A DNA stretch of 64,000 bases from Metabacillus niabensis (GCF_020524345.1 NZ_JAIVLH010000020.1:1-64000), one strand, 5' to 3'. Positions 16,609 through 25,787 are shown, numbered from the stretch's first letter. Numbers and translations: made by a program. The notes: generated from the letters alone by a model not told the origin.

Positions 16609-17027
16609 TAGGCATGAATGACAAAAAAATCGTTATCTGATTAACTTTCAAACGGTGGAGCTCCATAGATATCCTTATTTTTGAAGAGATCCAATTAAAG
16701 TGGAATATTGATGAGACAACTTTTGCGAATAACGTTAACTTCCGCGTTTCTGCTGCTAAAATCATATGCATGGAGAAGTAAAAACTATTGGAGGAAAGAT
16801 AATCATAAAAAGGTGAATGAAGTGAAAATACATCATATTCAAAGTAGTTAACGATAGATTTTCCTTTATTTACTCTTCAGCAATAGGGCGCCTATCTTGT
16901 TAAAAATTGTTGAACTGGATCACTTGTCTTGAAACAATTGGTAATATACAGTATGACAGTTTAACGGAGGAAGAAATGAAGAAGATTTTGGTGTGATTTT
17001 TGAATTCGTTAAAAACAAAGAGGAAGG
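16609..17027. other. Intergenic stretch, apparently decayed
   Basis: No supported gene. A site-like AACGGAGGAAGAA precedes ATG 16976 but the frame closes after six codons (MKKILV), suggesting a gene start whose body was lost. AGGGCGCC near 16879 looks like half of the dispersed hairpin repeat. Confidence 0.35.
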
Positions 17028-17378
17028 ATGATCAAAATTAATAAAAAGATAGTAAGTGGGTTAATTGCATGTACTGCTTTATTAATTGTCATTCCCTTAC
17101 TAATTCTTTTTTTATATGAGGAATCAGAAGAATTTGAGGGGTTTCCAGTTCCCAAAACTGCTGAAATGACAACTTATAAATGTAATCTAGAAGCTTATAA
17201 CTGGGGAGCAGCTTCAGAAGAAAATGGTCTGCCTTTAAGGTACCGAGCAATCATTAGGCTATGGGGGTGGGATAAAAAAGAGCAAGAAGGTAGTTTAACC
17301 GTTTACGAAAAAGATGGCCAAGAAATAGATGTTATTTCACAGACAGACTATTTATCTCTTAGCACTTCCAGAAATTGA
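17028..17378 (+). CDS. Small membrane-anchored protein, unknown function
   Basis: 116 residues: one hydrophobic segment (about 8-29) and then an acidic external part with EESEEFEG and a beta-rich end (RYRAIIRLWGWDKK, GSLTVYEKDGQEI). GAGGAAGG lies directly before the ATG with almost no spacer. The protein seems real but no family was recognised. A terminator-like hairpin (17507-17540) follows at a distance. Confidence 0.55.
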   Translation: MIKINKKIVSGLIACTALLIVIPLLILFLYEESEEFEGFPVPKTAEMTTYKCNLEAYNWGAASEENGLPLRYRAIIRLWGWDKKEQEGSLTVYEKDGQEIDVISQTDYLSLSTSRN

Positions 17379-17662
17379 ACTCAAAGCTTTTAACTATCTT
17401 TTTTACCTTATTTAATTGATTTTTTTATTCAACAATCTGGGCAATAGTGAAGACCATTTATTAAAGTCTTTTAAGATTATCTTAAAAATCAAGTCTTCTG
17501 CTATAAGGCGCAATACTACAGTAAAAGAATTGTGCTTTTTCTTTATGTTAAGGGCCAGGTAGTGAAGTAACTCCTAGTGAAATTTTGAGAGTTTAAATTA
17601 ATGGAACGGTACAATTCTACATAAAATGTACTGTTTTTTTACAGTTAATATGTTAATTTGAC
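17379..17662. other. Intergenic stretch with dispersed hairpin copy 2 (17507-17540)
   Basis: GCGCAAT (17508-17514) pairs with ATTGTGC (17529-17535, one G-T pair) and is followed by T5, as in the copy at 5373. The rest is A+T-rich without a supported gene. Confidence 0.5.
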
Positions 17663-17691
17663 TTTACATTATGTTAAATATACTTTACAAT
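17663..17691 (+). promoter_or_regulatory. Promoter of the XRE/membrane-protein pair
   Basis: TTTACA (17663-17668), 17 bases, TACAAT (17686-17691), giving an RNA start about 25 bases before the ATG. GTTAATAT occurs on both sides (17644 and 17701) and could be bound by the small regulator encoded next. Confidence 0.55.
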
Positions 17692-17722
17692 ATAAATATA
17701 GTTAATATTGGAAGGTGACTAA

Positions 17723-17938
17723 ATGGAACTTCAAAATCGTGTGAAAGAGCTACGAGCAAGGTTTGATCTAACGCAAGCAATGTTAGCTGAACTTGTAGGG
17801 GTCTCTCGTCAAACAATCGCTGCAATTGAAAAAGGGGATTACACACCGTCACTTTTATTAGCCTTAAAGGTTTGTGAAGTATTTAAATCAAAGATGGAAG
17901 ATGTTTTCTGGCTTAATGGAAGGAGTGGAGAAAAATGA
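17723..17938 (+). CDS. Small XRE (Cro/cI)-type regulator
   Basis: A 71-residue protein made of one HTH_3 domain: LRARFDLTQAMLAELVGVSRQTIAAIEKG (split: DLTQAMLAELVGVS, then RQTIAAIEKGDYTPS), ending in KMEDVFWL. This size and the VFW ending are typical of the YozG-like Xre group encoded with a small membrane protein. Its stop overlaps the next ATG (17935-17938). It is likely an autorepressor of the pair. Confidence 0.85.
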   Translation: MELQNRVKELRARFDLTQAMLAELVGVSRQTIAAIEKGDYTPSLLLALKVCEVFKSKMEDVFWLNGRSGEK

Positions 17939-18408
17939 AGAAAATTTTTCAACCAGCAATATTAAATAGTGTGACGATCATTTTATTTGGGTGGGCGCTT
18001 GTGATGTTTTATGAGGCACAAATGCAATTTGCAGACATTATAAAAGATCCAGAACCACCATGGGAAATTTCTGTGAATATTTTACCGTTATTACTATTTA
18101 TTATGATTTGCATCCCAATTTCAACCTATTTTATCGCAAAAGGAAAGAAGAAGCACAAAAGCATGTGGAAAGCTTTTATGCTTCCACCAGAACTTGAAGA
18201 AGCGGATGAGAGGGAACAAATGATCACAGCAAAGGCATGTAGAAGTTCTTATATTGCTATGTGGTACACAGCACCGATCGCAGCGGGATTACTGCTTTTT
18301 TATCCGTTAATTCAAGAGAATATTCCATACTATCCAATCATTATTCTGTTGTTATTGCCAGTTGTACAAATGATTAGTTACTTTCATTCACTTCATAAAA
18401 ATCTATAG
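17935..18408 (+). CDS. Four-helix membrane protein coupled to the XRE regulator
   Basis: 157 residues with hydrophobic segments at about 8-25, 44-66, 99-120 and 128-147. A central acidic stretch (PPELEEADEREQMITAKAC) resembles the ADERE motif of DUF2178-type small membrane proteins found beside XRE genes. Translation is coupled to the regulator by a 4-base overlap. Function unknown. Confidence 0.75.
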   Translation: MKKIFQPAILNSVTIILFGWALVMFYEAQMQFADIIKDPEPPWEISVNILPLLLFIMICIPISTYFIAKGKKKHKSMWKAFMLPPELEEADEREQMITAKACRSSYIAMWYTAPIAAGLLLFYPLIQENIPYYPIIILLLLPVVQMISYFHSLHKNL

Positions 18409-18719
18409 AAAAAGGGGTAAGAGAACGATTTGAAGAATTAAGAGCCACAATGGAAAACAAAATTAAAAATCAAGAATTAGATCTTTAATGTCAATAAAGT
18501 TGTTCCAGAAAAGAGCGCTATTCCAGAGGAATTGCGCTCCTTTACCGTTTTAGGACAATTCCTTGAATACCATCCAACAAGTAAATTGGATACTTATGTT
18601 AAAATATACAGAGAAAATTATGTACCAGGCCGGATCTTGGAATAAACTTATTCAATAATTAAGATATATACGATCTAATCTGGATTAGTTTGTGAATTTT
18701 TAAAAAGGCGGAAAAAGAT
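18409..18719. other. Decayed gene fragments with dispersed hairpin copy 3
   Basis: An open frame at 18411-18488 ends ...RFEELRATMENKIKNQELDL-stop without a start, apparently a C-terminal remnant. GAGCGC (18513-18518) pairs with GCGCTC (18534-18539), with inner TTCC/GGAA. Another endless frame follows (about 18562-18645, QFLEYHPTSKLDTYVKIYREN) and may be a remnant of a second gene. No family assigned. Confidence 0.4.
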
Positions 18720-19571
18720 GTGGAAATAGAATTACTAAAAACATTCATATTTGCTGCGAAAAAAGAAAACTTTCGTGAAGTTGCAGAAGAATTAATGATG
18801 ACGCAATCAGCTGTTACAAAACAAATTCAAAAACTTGAAAAAGTATTGAGTATTCAATTGTTTGATAGGGTTCATAAACGGGTGAATTTAAATGCAAATG
18901 GCCATTATTTTTTACCACGAGCAATTCAGTTAGTAGAGTTTGAAGAACAAATAGTCCTGGAGATGAAAGCATTTCAAGCTGGCTATTTTCAAAAAATTTC
19001 TTTAGGGGTAGCTCCACAAATTGCGAATTCCACGCTTCCTTTTATCATTCAGCATTTTAAAAAGTTTCAACCAGATATAATCGTTCAAATTGACATTTTA
19101 CCATCAAATGAGATAGGTGAGGCTGTTTTCCGTCAACAAATTGATATTGGGCTATCGAAAGTTCCTTCCACTAGAGAGCTACTAACAACGATGATTGCAA
19201 ATGAACCTGTTATGATTGTAGGTCCTCAACCATTCGTTGCAAAGGATTTTCACTTATTAATAAAAAAATTTCCGATATATACACATGCTTTTTCTCCTTA
19301 TTGGGAGCAAATTGAAAGTCATTTACCTAGGGATTGCCGAATAGAAAGACTGAACCAAACAGAAGTAATTAAAACGTTTATTAAACAGGGGATGGGTATT
19401 GCGTTCTTACCCAAAAGCGTTGTCCAAACAGAAATAGAAAAAAGTGAACTTTTTGCGCAAATTCCTAAAATAGACGATGACATTCTCTCTGCCACATTCG
19501 TTTATACTAAATACACCCATCCTATATTTGATCGATTTATAAAAGCATGTATCACTGTATATCAAAAGTGA
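18720..19571 (+). CDS. LysR-family regulator
   Basis: 283 residues from GTG 18720, since the overlapping ATG at 18718 leads straight to a stop. The N-terminal HTH is clear: FREVAEELMMTQSAVTKQIQKLEKVLSIQLF (split: EELMMTQSAVTKQIQKLE, then LFDRVHKRV). The periplasmic-binding-like effector domain follows (about 90-283), with GMGIAFLPKSVV near the end. The target is not evident: it converges on a methyltransferase gene, with a shared terminator between. Confidence 0.88.
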   Translation: MEIELLKTFIFAAKKENFREVAEELMMTQSAVTKQIQKLEKVLSIQLFDRVHKRVNLNANGHYFLPRAIQLVEFEEQIVLEMKAFQAGYFQKISLGVAPQIANSTLPFIIQHFKKFQPDIIVQIDILPSNEIGEAVFRQQIDIGLSKVPSTRELLTTMIANEPVMIVGPQPFVAKDFHLLIKKFPIYTHAFSPYWEQIESHLPRDCRIERLNQTEVIKTFIKQGMGIAFLPKSVVQTEIEKSELFAQIPKIDDDILSATFVYTKYTHPIFDRFIKACITVYQK

Positions 19572-19573
19572 AA

Positions 19574-19606
19574 AGCAGCTTAGATCTTTGGAATATCTAA
19601 GCTGCT
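19574..19606. terminator. Bidirectional terminator
   Basis: AGCAGCTTAGAT (19574-19585) and ATCTAAGCTGCT (19595-19606) form a perfect 12-bp stem between two convergent genes. Confidence 0.75.
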
Positions 19607-19611
19607 TTGTA

Positions 19612-20367
19612 TTAAGGTTTTTGTGCAATGAAACGAATACGCCAATAATCAGCAACCCAACCATTTTCTTTATAAAGTTGAGGACGTAAAATACATTCAC
19701 ATTCACTATGGATTGCTTCTTTTTCTTCATTTGTAAGATTCTTGAACATATTGTTACTGAACATTTCAAGCCAGTTTCGAATACCATCTTCTCCAACTAA
19801 AGGTGTTGGTCGTTCATAATGCTCGATTGTTATTATATTAAAACCAGCGTTGATAAGATGCTCTGCCATTTCTTTTTTTGTTGGAAAAACCCATGGAAAT
19901 AAAGTGGCATCATACAAAATTGATAAGCGTTCCGATGCTTCCTTTATGGCATCCACAATAGATTGTATATTATTTGCTCCACCTAATTCGGCGACGAAAC
20001 GGCCACCAGGAAGAAGAACATCATAACAATTTTGAATTACCTTTTGCTGATTTTTCATCCAGTGAATGGCAGCATTTGAGAACACTCCATGAAATTGAGG
20101 GTCAAAAGAAAAATTCTCGCCATTTTGAACGTTAAAGTGGATATCAGGGTACTTTTCTTTTGCAACTTCAATCATAGACAGTGCAGCATCAATACCAGTA
20201 ACCGTAGCACCTTTTTTTGAAATATCATAAGCTAAATCTCCTGTACCACAACCAACGTCTAAAACATGTTCTCCCTTTTGTGGATTTAAGAAGGAAACAA
20301 GGTCCTCACCGAAATTTGAAACAAACTTGTGCTTGTTATCATAAAGTGTCGCATTCCAATCAGTCAT
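19612..20367 (-). CDS. Class I SAM-dependent methyltransferase (trans-aconitate methyltransferase-like)
   Basis: 251 residues with GGGGGATGG before the ATG. Motif I is VLDVGCGTGDLAYDIS (about residues 35-50); motif II is VTGIDAALSMIEVAK, and AIHWMKNQQKVIQNCYDVL then LLPGGRFVAELGG follow. The overall pattern, with the WNATLYDNKHKFVSNFGEDL opening, matches the methyltransferase group that includes Tam. The acceptor is unknown. It stands alone between an SDR gene and a LysR gene. Confidence 0.85.
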   Translation of the reverse strand: MTDWNATLYDNKHKFVSNFGEDLVSFLNPQKGEHVLDVGCGTGDLAYDISKKGATVTGIDAALSMIEVAKEKYPDIHFNVQNGENFSFDPQFHGVFSNAAIHWMKNQQKVIQNCYDVLLPGGRFVAELGGANNIQSIVDAIKEASERLSILYDATLFPWVFPTKKEMAEHLINAGFNIITIEHYERPTPLVGEDGIRNWLEMFSNNMFKNLTNEEKEAIHSECECILRPQLYKENGWVADYWRIRFIAQKP

Positions 20368-20680
20368 TTATACCATCCCCCAAAAGTTGATACATTTAGA
20401 TTATCATGTCAGATGAATTTCAATCTAATAATTAATTTAATAATAATTGATTCCTATCAGGAATTAACTCATCTTTTATATTGCTTATGAAATTTTAGAT
20501 AGTAGATATTAGGGAGGGTTTATGGTGTAAAATGGCTGGGTGTAACTAAATATAGTAAAAGAGTGACCTTCAGCAAACAGAGCTTAGCAGAAAAAGAAGT
20601 GCACGCTTCTCATTTTTGACGAAGGTTTGTTTCTTGAAAGAATTCTTACTCACCTTGAGAGATGAGTAAGAGAAAAAGTA
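20368..20680. other. Intergenic stretch with terminator of the SDR gene
   Basis: TCTTACTCA (20644-20652) pairs with TGAGTAAGA (20663-20671), and a T-rich stretch follows on the minus strand: a terminator for the upstream-oriented SDR gene. The remainder is A+T-rich; nothing else seen. Confidence 0.5.
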
Positions 20681-21478
20681 CTAGAAAATAGTCGGTACCA
20701 TGCCTCCATCCACACGGATCGGAGAACCTTTAAAAGCTGAAGCGTAAGGGCTACATATAAAGGTAGTTAATCTACCTATCTCCGTTGGCCTGATAAATCG
20801 TTGGATTTCAGACTGAGGTAGATTTGTAATCATAAATTCTTTCTCTTTTTCTAAAAAAGTCATACCTTCATTAGGGTACATCCCCTCAATTATTTGATGC
20901 ACATTCTCGGAGAGTGTTGGTCCCGGCATGATCGTATTGACAGTCACTTCTTTTCCTATTGTTAATTTAGATAGGCTTTTTGACAATGATAATAGCATTG
21001 ATTTTGTCATACAATATTGAGGCATTTGTCCAGAAGGCATAACGGCTTCTTCACTCGCAATAAAGATAACTCGACCAAAATTATTTTTTATCATTTTAGG
21101 TAAGTAAAATTTAGATAATCCATTTGCGGCAAGAACATTCGTACGGATATACTTTTCCCATACTTCATCGTCGACGTCCTCATATTTCATCATTTCATAA
21201 ATCCCCATATTGTTAACTAAAATATCAATTTGGGGATGTTGTTTAAATAATGCTTCCCTTTGTTGAGTATCTACAATATCGGCAGTAGCATTTTGAGGGA
21301 AGGTATCAGGGAACTCTAACTTCATTTCTTTTACGGTTCGTTCCACCTCTTCGTCATTTCGTCCATTAATTAGTACATGAACACCTTCTTTTGCAAGTTC
21401 AATGGCAATTGCTTTACCGATCCCTCTTGTTGATCCAGTGACTAAAGCTGTTTTATTTTTCAAATCCATGTTCATCAT
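20681..21478 (-). CDS. Short-chain dehydrogenase/reductase
   Basis: 265 residues. The cofactor motif is TGSTRGIG (about residues 14-21), the NNMG motif replaces NNAG, the catalytic serine lies in FIASEEAV, and YCMTK gives the Tyr-Lys pair. The C-terminal GSPIRVDGGMV is the usual end. ALINGRND after the first strand suggests NADP preference (Arg after beta-2). Similar proteins are annotated as oxoacyl-ACP reductase-like; the substrate is unknown. An AraC-type gene on the same strand lies 100 bases upstream and may control it. Confidence 0.88.
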   Translation of the reverse strand: MMNMDLKNKTALVTGSTRGIGKAIAIELAKEGVHVLINGRNDEEVERTVKEMKLEFPDTFPQNATADIVDTQQREALFKQHPQIDILVNNMGIYEMMKYEDVDDEVWEKYIRTNVLAANGLSKFYLPKMIKNNFGRVIFIASEEAVMPSGQMPQYCMTKSMLLSLSKSLSKLTIGKEVTVNTIMPGPTLSENVHQIIEGMYPNEGMTFLEKEKEFMITNLPQSEIQRFIRPTEIGRLTTFICSPYASAFKGSPIRVDGGMVPTIF

Positions 21479-21578
21479 ACATTGCTCCTTTTAGTTTTAA
21501 AAAAATCCTTTTATTTTGTAGTTATTATTAAGTGATCCGTCTGTTCATACAGTTCATAAAGTAAGCTAGTCAATTAAT

Positions 21579-22592
21579 CTAGTTTAAACCGAGATGTTCA
21601 GTACGCCATTTTAAAGGGGTAGCACCTTCCCAAAGGTGAAAGGCGCGGTAGAATGAGTTTTGGTCTTCATATCCAATCAAAAAGGCAACCTCTTTAATAT
21701 CAAGTGACGGATCTGCAAGGTACTCTCTTGCCTGCTCATGTCGAACTTTTGTTAATAAATGCTTGAAGCTCGTGCCTTCTTCAGTAAGCCGCCGCTGCAA
21801 GGTACGATCGCTTATCCCTAACTCGCTGGCAATAGTCTGAATGTCAGGGCGACCTCCTGTTAGACTACGTTTCATGATCCACTTGACTGTCTCAGTAATT
21901 GAGGGGCTGCGTACCTGCTCATTTAACGACTGTTCCAGTACGGGAGTTAGGATCTCCAGCAATTCTGCATTGTACGAGACAAAGGGACGATCCAGATCTG
22001 CTCGATGTAGAGTCAACCTGTTACAATTTGTACCGAGCTGAATTCGGCAGCCAAAGTAATCTTCAAGTATCTGCAGGTCGCCAATTGAATGGGTAGACAA
22101 TTCGACGAACTTTGCTGTCAAAGGTTGACCTGTGCCCCGGCGTCCCAGCTCGAGTAGAAATGCCAACGTAATTCCAATTAGAATGGGCAGACCGGGTTGT
22201 TCACTATGCAATGATTTTATTTCAATAGTGCAGTGTTCACCTTCCTCTGTGATATGTATGCTTTCAGGAGGGCACAGTTGTTTGTACCTGGCCATTCGTT
22301 TTAAAGCATCACGGTAGTCACGAGCATGGTAAGTTGCCAAGACAGTCGGGGGGAAATGATCTGTTTCAAAGGATGTCGCAAGCTTGATGATTCCTTTGGC
22401 AGTGTCATCAATGAGATCGGAATAAGCCTGCCAGATCGCGAAATATTGAGCTGTGGTGACAACAGGATCAGAAATAATGGTGATTGGCAATTGTGCTTTT
22501 CGAACCACGTCGTGGGCGACTATCCCCAATTGACGTAATCCTGTCCAAAATCCTGCCGGAATTTTAATACGATCAGAGGTATAGAACGTCAT
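21579..22592 (-). CDS. AraC-family regulator with Arabinose_bd-type N-terminal domain
   Basis: 337 residues with AGGAGG before the ATG. The N-terminal about 190 residues match the OruR/ArgR-type effector domain; the C-terminal HTH_18 shows IQTIASELGISDRTLQRRLTEEG (as ASELGISDRTLQRRL), then VAFLIGYEDQNSFYRAF and the GATPLKWR end. The gene is clearly richer in G+C than its neighbours (47 percent in 21961-22020 against 20 percent in 21061-21120 of the SDR gene), which suggests acquisition from a higher-G+C relative. It probably regulates the SDR gene downstream. Confidence 0.88.
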   Translation of the reverse strand: MTFYTSDRIKIPAGFWTGLRQLGIVAHDVVRKAQLPITIISDPVVTTAQYFAIWQAYSDLIDDTAKGIIKLATSFETDHFPPTVLATYHARDYRDALKRMARYKQLCPPESIHITEEGEHCTIEIKSLHSEQPGLPILIGITLAFLLELGRRGTGQPLTAKFVELSTHSIGDLQILEDYFGCRIQLGTNCNRLTLHRADLDRPFVSYNAELLEILTPVLEQSLNEQVRSPSITETVKWIMKRSLTGGRPDIQTIASELGISDRTLQRRLTEEGTSFKHLLTKVRHEQAREYLADPSLDIKEVAFLIGYEDQNSFYRAFHLWEGATPLKWRTEHLGLN

Positions 22593-23014
22593 GTATATGG
22601 ACCTCCTTTATCTATTTACATTAGTAGTTTTAAGCGTAATTTTTGTCCTTCTTTGCTAAAGGGCACAGTTTAATAGTACCTCTCCAATAATGCCTTGTAA
22701 CTAGCAAACTGCGACAAATCACTTGCTAACAACGCCAAATGATAAGAAAAACGAATGGTATACATAAGGACTTTTATTCTGAACTTTTGGTCACTTCGTT
22801 GCAGCTGCGCGTTTGTAGAAGAAAAATTAGATTTTTAAACGACTTCATTGTTATATTTTTAAGAAACATTGAAGTATCTAATATCAAAAATGAAACAACT
22901 ATATTGTCACTTTACGCATTAGAGGTTAAGAGTTGGTTGTTCCTCCACCCTGAAAACAAGGTTCACAAAATGTTCACTTACGAGGGATTTTTATACTCTC
23001 TATAATACAGAGGT
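22593..23014. promoter_or_regulatory. Intergenic stretch with the promoter of the DUF2798 gene
   Basis: A probable -10 TATAAT lies at 23001-23006 with a weak -35 TTACGA 17 bases before it (22978-22983). GTTCAC is repeated just upstream (22961-22966 and 22972-22977), eleven bases apart, and may bind a regulator. The open frame at 22739-23005 lacks a ribosome binding site and family features and is not called. Confidence 0.4.
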
Positions 23015-23035
23015 ATGAAAAAGGAGGAACAAAAA

Positions 23036-23518
23036 TTGCCAACAACAAAGAAGGAAAGTATTCAATTTGGTTTTATGATGTGTTTTGGAATGGTATTCTT
23101 TATGACGATCTATAATTTTTATCTGAATGGAATGATTGGGGAACTCACACTTATAGAGGGCATTTCTGATTTTCTTATTGGATTTGTTATTGCATTCATA
23201 CTTGATTTGTTTATCGTTGGGCCTAATGCCAAAAAAATTGCTTTGAAATTAACGGCTAAGACAAATAATAAAGTTTATACAATTCTATCAATTTCTATAT
23301 GTATGGTGATAGGGATGGCATTCTTTATGTCTATTTATGGTCTTGTTACATCGTATATTCACAACGGATTGACTACAAGTTCCATTTTGTCAGATTATTT
23401 ATCTGTATTCGGAAAGAACTTTATGATGGCATTGCCTCTACAAATCATTATTATGGGACCGCTGGTTCGCTTTTTATTTGTTAAGTATGTTAAGTCCACT
23501 AAGGTAGTAAGCGTATAA
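23036..23518 (+). CDS. DUF2798 membrane protein (tandem two-helix repeat)
   Basis: About 160 residues in two similar halves, each with two helices and ending in the conserved GPxxxxxA/F motif (IVGPNAKKIALKL and IMGPLVRFLF). This is the DUF2798 layout. TTG 23036 is preferred because AAGGAGG (23021-23027) is eight bases upstream; the ATG at 23015 lies before that site and about where transcription would begin. Function unknown; the protein is in the cytoplasmic membrane. Confidence 0.75.
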   Translation: MPTTKKESIQFGFMMCFGMVFFMTIYNFYLNGMIGELTLIEGISDFLIGFVIAFILDLFIVGPNAKKIALKLTAKTNNKVYTILSISICMVIGMAFFMSIYGLVTSYIHNGLTTSSILSDYLSVFGKNFMMALPLQIIIMGPLVRFLFVKYVKSTKVVSV

Positions 23519-23531
23519 AAGTAGAAAAAAA

Positions 23532-23561
23532 ACAAGATTCTTCTTTTAAAAAAGATCTTGT
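23532..23561. terminator. Bidirectional terminator
   Basis: ACAAGAT (23532-23538) pairs with ATCTTGT (23555-23561), A-rich on the left and T-rich on the right, between convergent genes. Confidence 0.6.
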
Positions 23562-23570
23562 CTTTATACG

Positions 23571-24878
23571 TTAGCTTAACAAGTTGACCTTTTCTTTCCT
23601 TTGAATCGCATGTGACCAAGCAACTACAGGTATAAGTAAAAGTGAGAGGACAGCTCCGGAAAGAGATAGCGCGGCATAACTGGAATGTGCGACAACCATT
23701 CCTGATAACGCACTGCCGGAGGCCCCTGATAATGCAACTAACACATCAACAGATCCTTGTGTTTTGGCACGGGTAGTTGGATGTGTGGCATCAACGATAA
23801 GGGCTGTTCCACTTATTAAACCTAAGTTCCAACCAACCCCAAGTAAAATGAGAGCAAAAATAAGCAGTCCCATTGAATGGCCAGGAGCAAAAGCAGCAAC
23901 CAAGCCTGAGAATAATAGGGTGGCACCGGAAGCAATCGCCATAGCCGTACGTCCCACTTTATCTACTAATACTCCGGTAAAGAGTGAAGGTAGATACATA
24001 GCACCAATATGGAATCCGATGACTAACCCTACTGCTCTGAGCCCGTGACCATAGTGTTCCATATGGATAGGTGTCATGGTCATAATTGCCACCATCACGA
24101 GCTGCGTTAATACCATAATGGTTGCACCAACGACGATCCCGCTTTTATTTTTGTTCGGGTTATCTAAAGTTTGCTTTTTCTGTACAAGATCCGTTTTTTC
24201 CTGTGCCTTGGCAACAGCTGTCGATACAATTAATGGATCCGGACGAAGAAAAATGAAGAGAACGGAACCGGCGAGAAGAAAGGCAGCAGCAGCTAAGATA
24301 AAGGGACCTGCTAATGGAGGAATACCAATTGATTGTGCAAAATTACCCATTACATCAACAAGGTTCGGACCTGCTACAGCACCAAAAGTAGTTGAGACCA
24401 TCGCCATGCTCACAGCAGTGGCCCTTTGTTTAGGAGTTGCTAAGTCTGTACCTGCATATCTTGCTAATAGATTTGTAGCAGTACCTGCTCCATAGATAAG
24501 AAGAGATAAAAATAATAGCAAAATACTGTTAAGTAATGAAGCTGTGATAATACCAATGGCTCCAAGACCACCAGCTAAAAAACCTGCTGCAAGTCCTATT
24601 CTTCGTCCAAAACGCTGTGAAAGTCGGCCAACTAGCAATGCAGCCCCTGCAGATCCTAATGTGAGCAATGCAACCGGAAGGCCTGCTGCACTTTCTGTCC
24701 CAAGCATATCCTGGGCTAGAAGGGCACCAACTGTTATCCCTGCAGCAAGCCCTGCTCCACCAAAAATTTGTGACAAGATCACGATTTTTAATGTTTTTTT
24801 GTAAAGCATTTGTTGTTTCTCAGGTGAATCAATGTATTCCTGCACCCAACTTGGATGCTGTTGTGTTTCATTTTTCAT
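23571..24878 (-). CDS. MFS transporter
   Basis: 435 residues from ATG 24878, preceded by AAGGAGGTGCAAAG; the frame continues upstream to 24941 without another site. A hydrophilic 25-residue N-terminus precedes twelve helices. The loop GRLSQRFGRRIGLAAG is the diagnostic MFS loop 2-3 motif, repeated as VDKVGRTAMAIASG after helix eight. Substrate unknown; no regulator adjoins. Several G/A-rich helices make long false frames on the opposite strand. Confidence 0.85.
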   Translation of the reverse strand: MKNETQQHPSWVQEYIDSPEKQQMLYKKTLKIVILSQIFGGAGLAAGITVGALLAQDMLGTESAAGLPVALLTLGSAGAALLVGRLSQRFGRRIGLAAGFLAGGLGAIGIITASLLNSILLLFLSLLIYGAGTATNLLARYAGTDLATPKQRATAVSMAMVSTTFGAVAGPNLVDVMGNFAQSIGIPPLAGPFILAAAAFLLAGSVLFIFLRPDPLIVSTAVAKAQEKTDLVQKKQTLDNPNKNKSGIVVGATIMVLTQLVMVAIMTMTPIHMEHYGHGLRAVGLVIGFHIGAMYLPSLFTGVLVDKVGRTAMAIASGATLLFSGLVAAFAPGHSMGLLIFALILLGVGWNLGLISGTALIVDATHPTTRAKTQGSVDVLVALSGASGSALSGMVVAHSSYAALSLSGAVLSLLLIPVVAWSHAIQRKEKVNLLS

Positions 24879-25025
24879 TCTTTGCACCTCCTTAAAATGC
24901 TTCATCCTAATTAGAAAGAGCTCATGAGATGAACAATACATTCAAGAGCCCTTACCAATATATTACTGTTAATGGTCAAAATTGAAAATGAAAAAGATTT
25001 TTTGAAAAATAGGTTTTAAGAGCTG

Positions 25026-25787
25026 TTAAAATGTATAAGATTCACCGTCATCAGGAACGAGTACCTGAGATGAGATTTCTTTTTCCTGAACAAAGCTTTT
25101 TAATTCTTTTCTGGATAATGTCCAATGATTAACGGCCTCCATATGGACAGAAACAATCGTTGCGTTAGGGGCAGCTTTATACACTTCAAAGATATCTTCT
25201 TTCCCCATAACTAAAGATCCGCCTTCTAGGAATTGGTTATCTCCACCGTTTACAACTATAATGTCAGGATTATGAGTATTGATCACTTCCTGTGTTCCTT
25301 CATACCAAACCGTATCACCTGCAAGATATAATGTTTTTTCAGATGGGTGCTTAAAAACAACACCACAAACGTCTCCGGCCATTTTTAAAATGTCTCCTCT
25401 GCCATGCTCACCTTTCGTTTTGATTATCTGAATCCCTTCAAGAGTCGTGTCTTCTGTTAAAACTTCAACATGTTGAAAGCCATCACTTTTAACTACTGCA
25501 GCATCTTCTTCATTCTGCACAAACACTGTTAGGTGTTTCGGTATGACATTTTTCGCTGTATCATCGTAATGATCTAAATGAAGATGTGTGACAATAACAG
25601 CATCTACTTCATGCGTAAGTTCGTCAATGGAAACTGGTAAATTGACTAATGGATTTTGTTGATCTTGTCTTAATGAATTTGGGAAAGGAGGATAAGTCCC
25701 TTTCTCTGCTAAAAATGGATCAACTAAAAATTTCTTTCCTGCATATTGAACAACGATTGTCGCATTGCGAATTTGTTGTATCTTCAT
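25026..25787 (-). CDS. Metallo-beta-lactamase-fold hydrolase
   Basis: 253 residues, AAAGGAGC before the ATG. The zinc motif is THLHLDHYDD (HxHxDH), with further ligands in LYLAGDTVWYEG and SVHMEAVNHWTLSR. The YAGKKFLVDPFLAEKG opening is that of UPF0173/UlaG-like enzymes. It is cytoplasmic, substrate unknown. It is divergent from an Lrp/AsnC gene whose product likely controls it. Confidence 0.85.
   Translation of the reverse strand: MKIQQIRNATIVVQYAGKKFLVDPFLAEKGTYPPFPNSLRQDQQNPLVNLPVSIDELTHEVDAVIVTHLHLDHYDDTAKNVIPKHLTVFVQNEEDAAVVKSDGFQHVEVLTEDTTLEGIQIIKTKGEHGRGDILKMAGDVCGVVFKHPSEKTLYLAGDTVWYEGTQEVINTHNPDIIVVNGGDNQFLEGGSLVMGKEDIFEVYKAAPNATIVSVHMEAVNHWTLSRKELKSFVQEKEISSQVLVPDDGESYTF

Noticed and set aside
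22739-23005. Plus-strand 88-codon open frame
   Set aside because: No ribosome binding site, no family pattern, and it runs into the promoter of the DUF2798 gene.
24076-24895. Plus-strand frames opposite the MFS gene
   Set aside because: They mirror the Ala/Gly-rich helices of the real minus-strand transporter.
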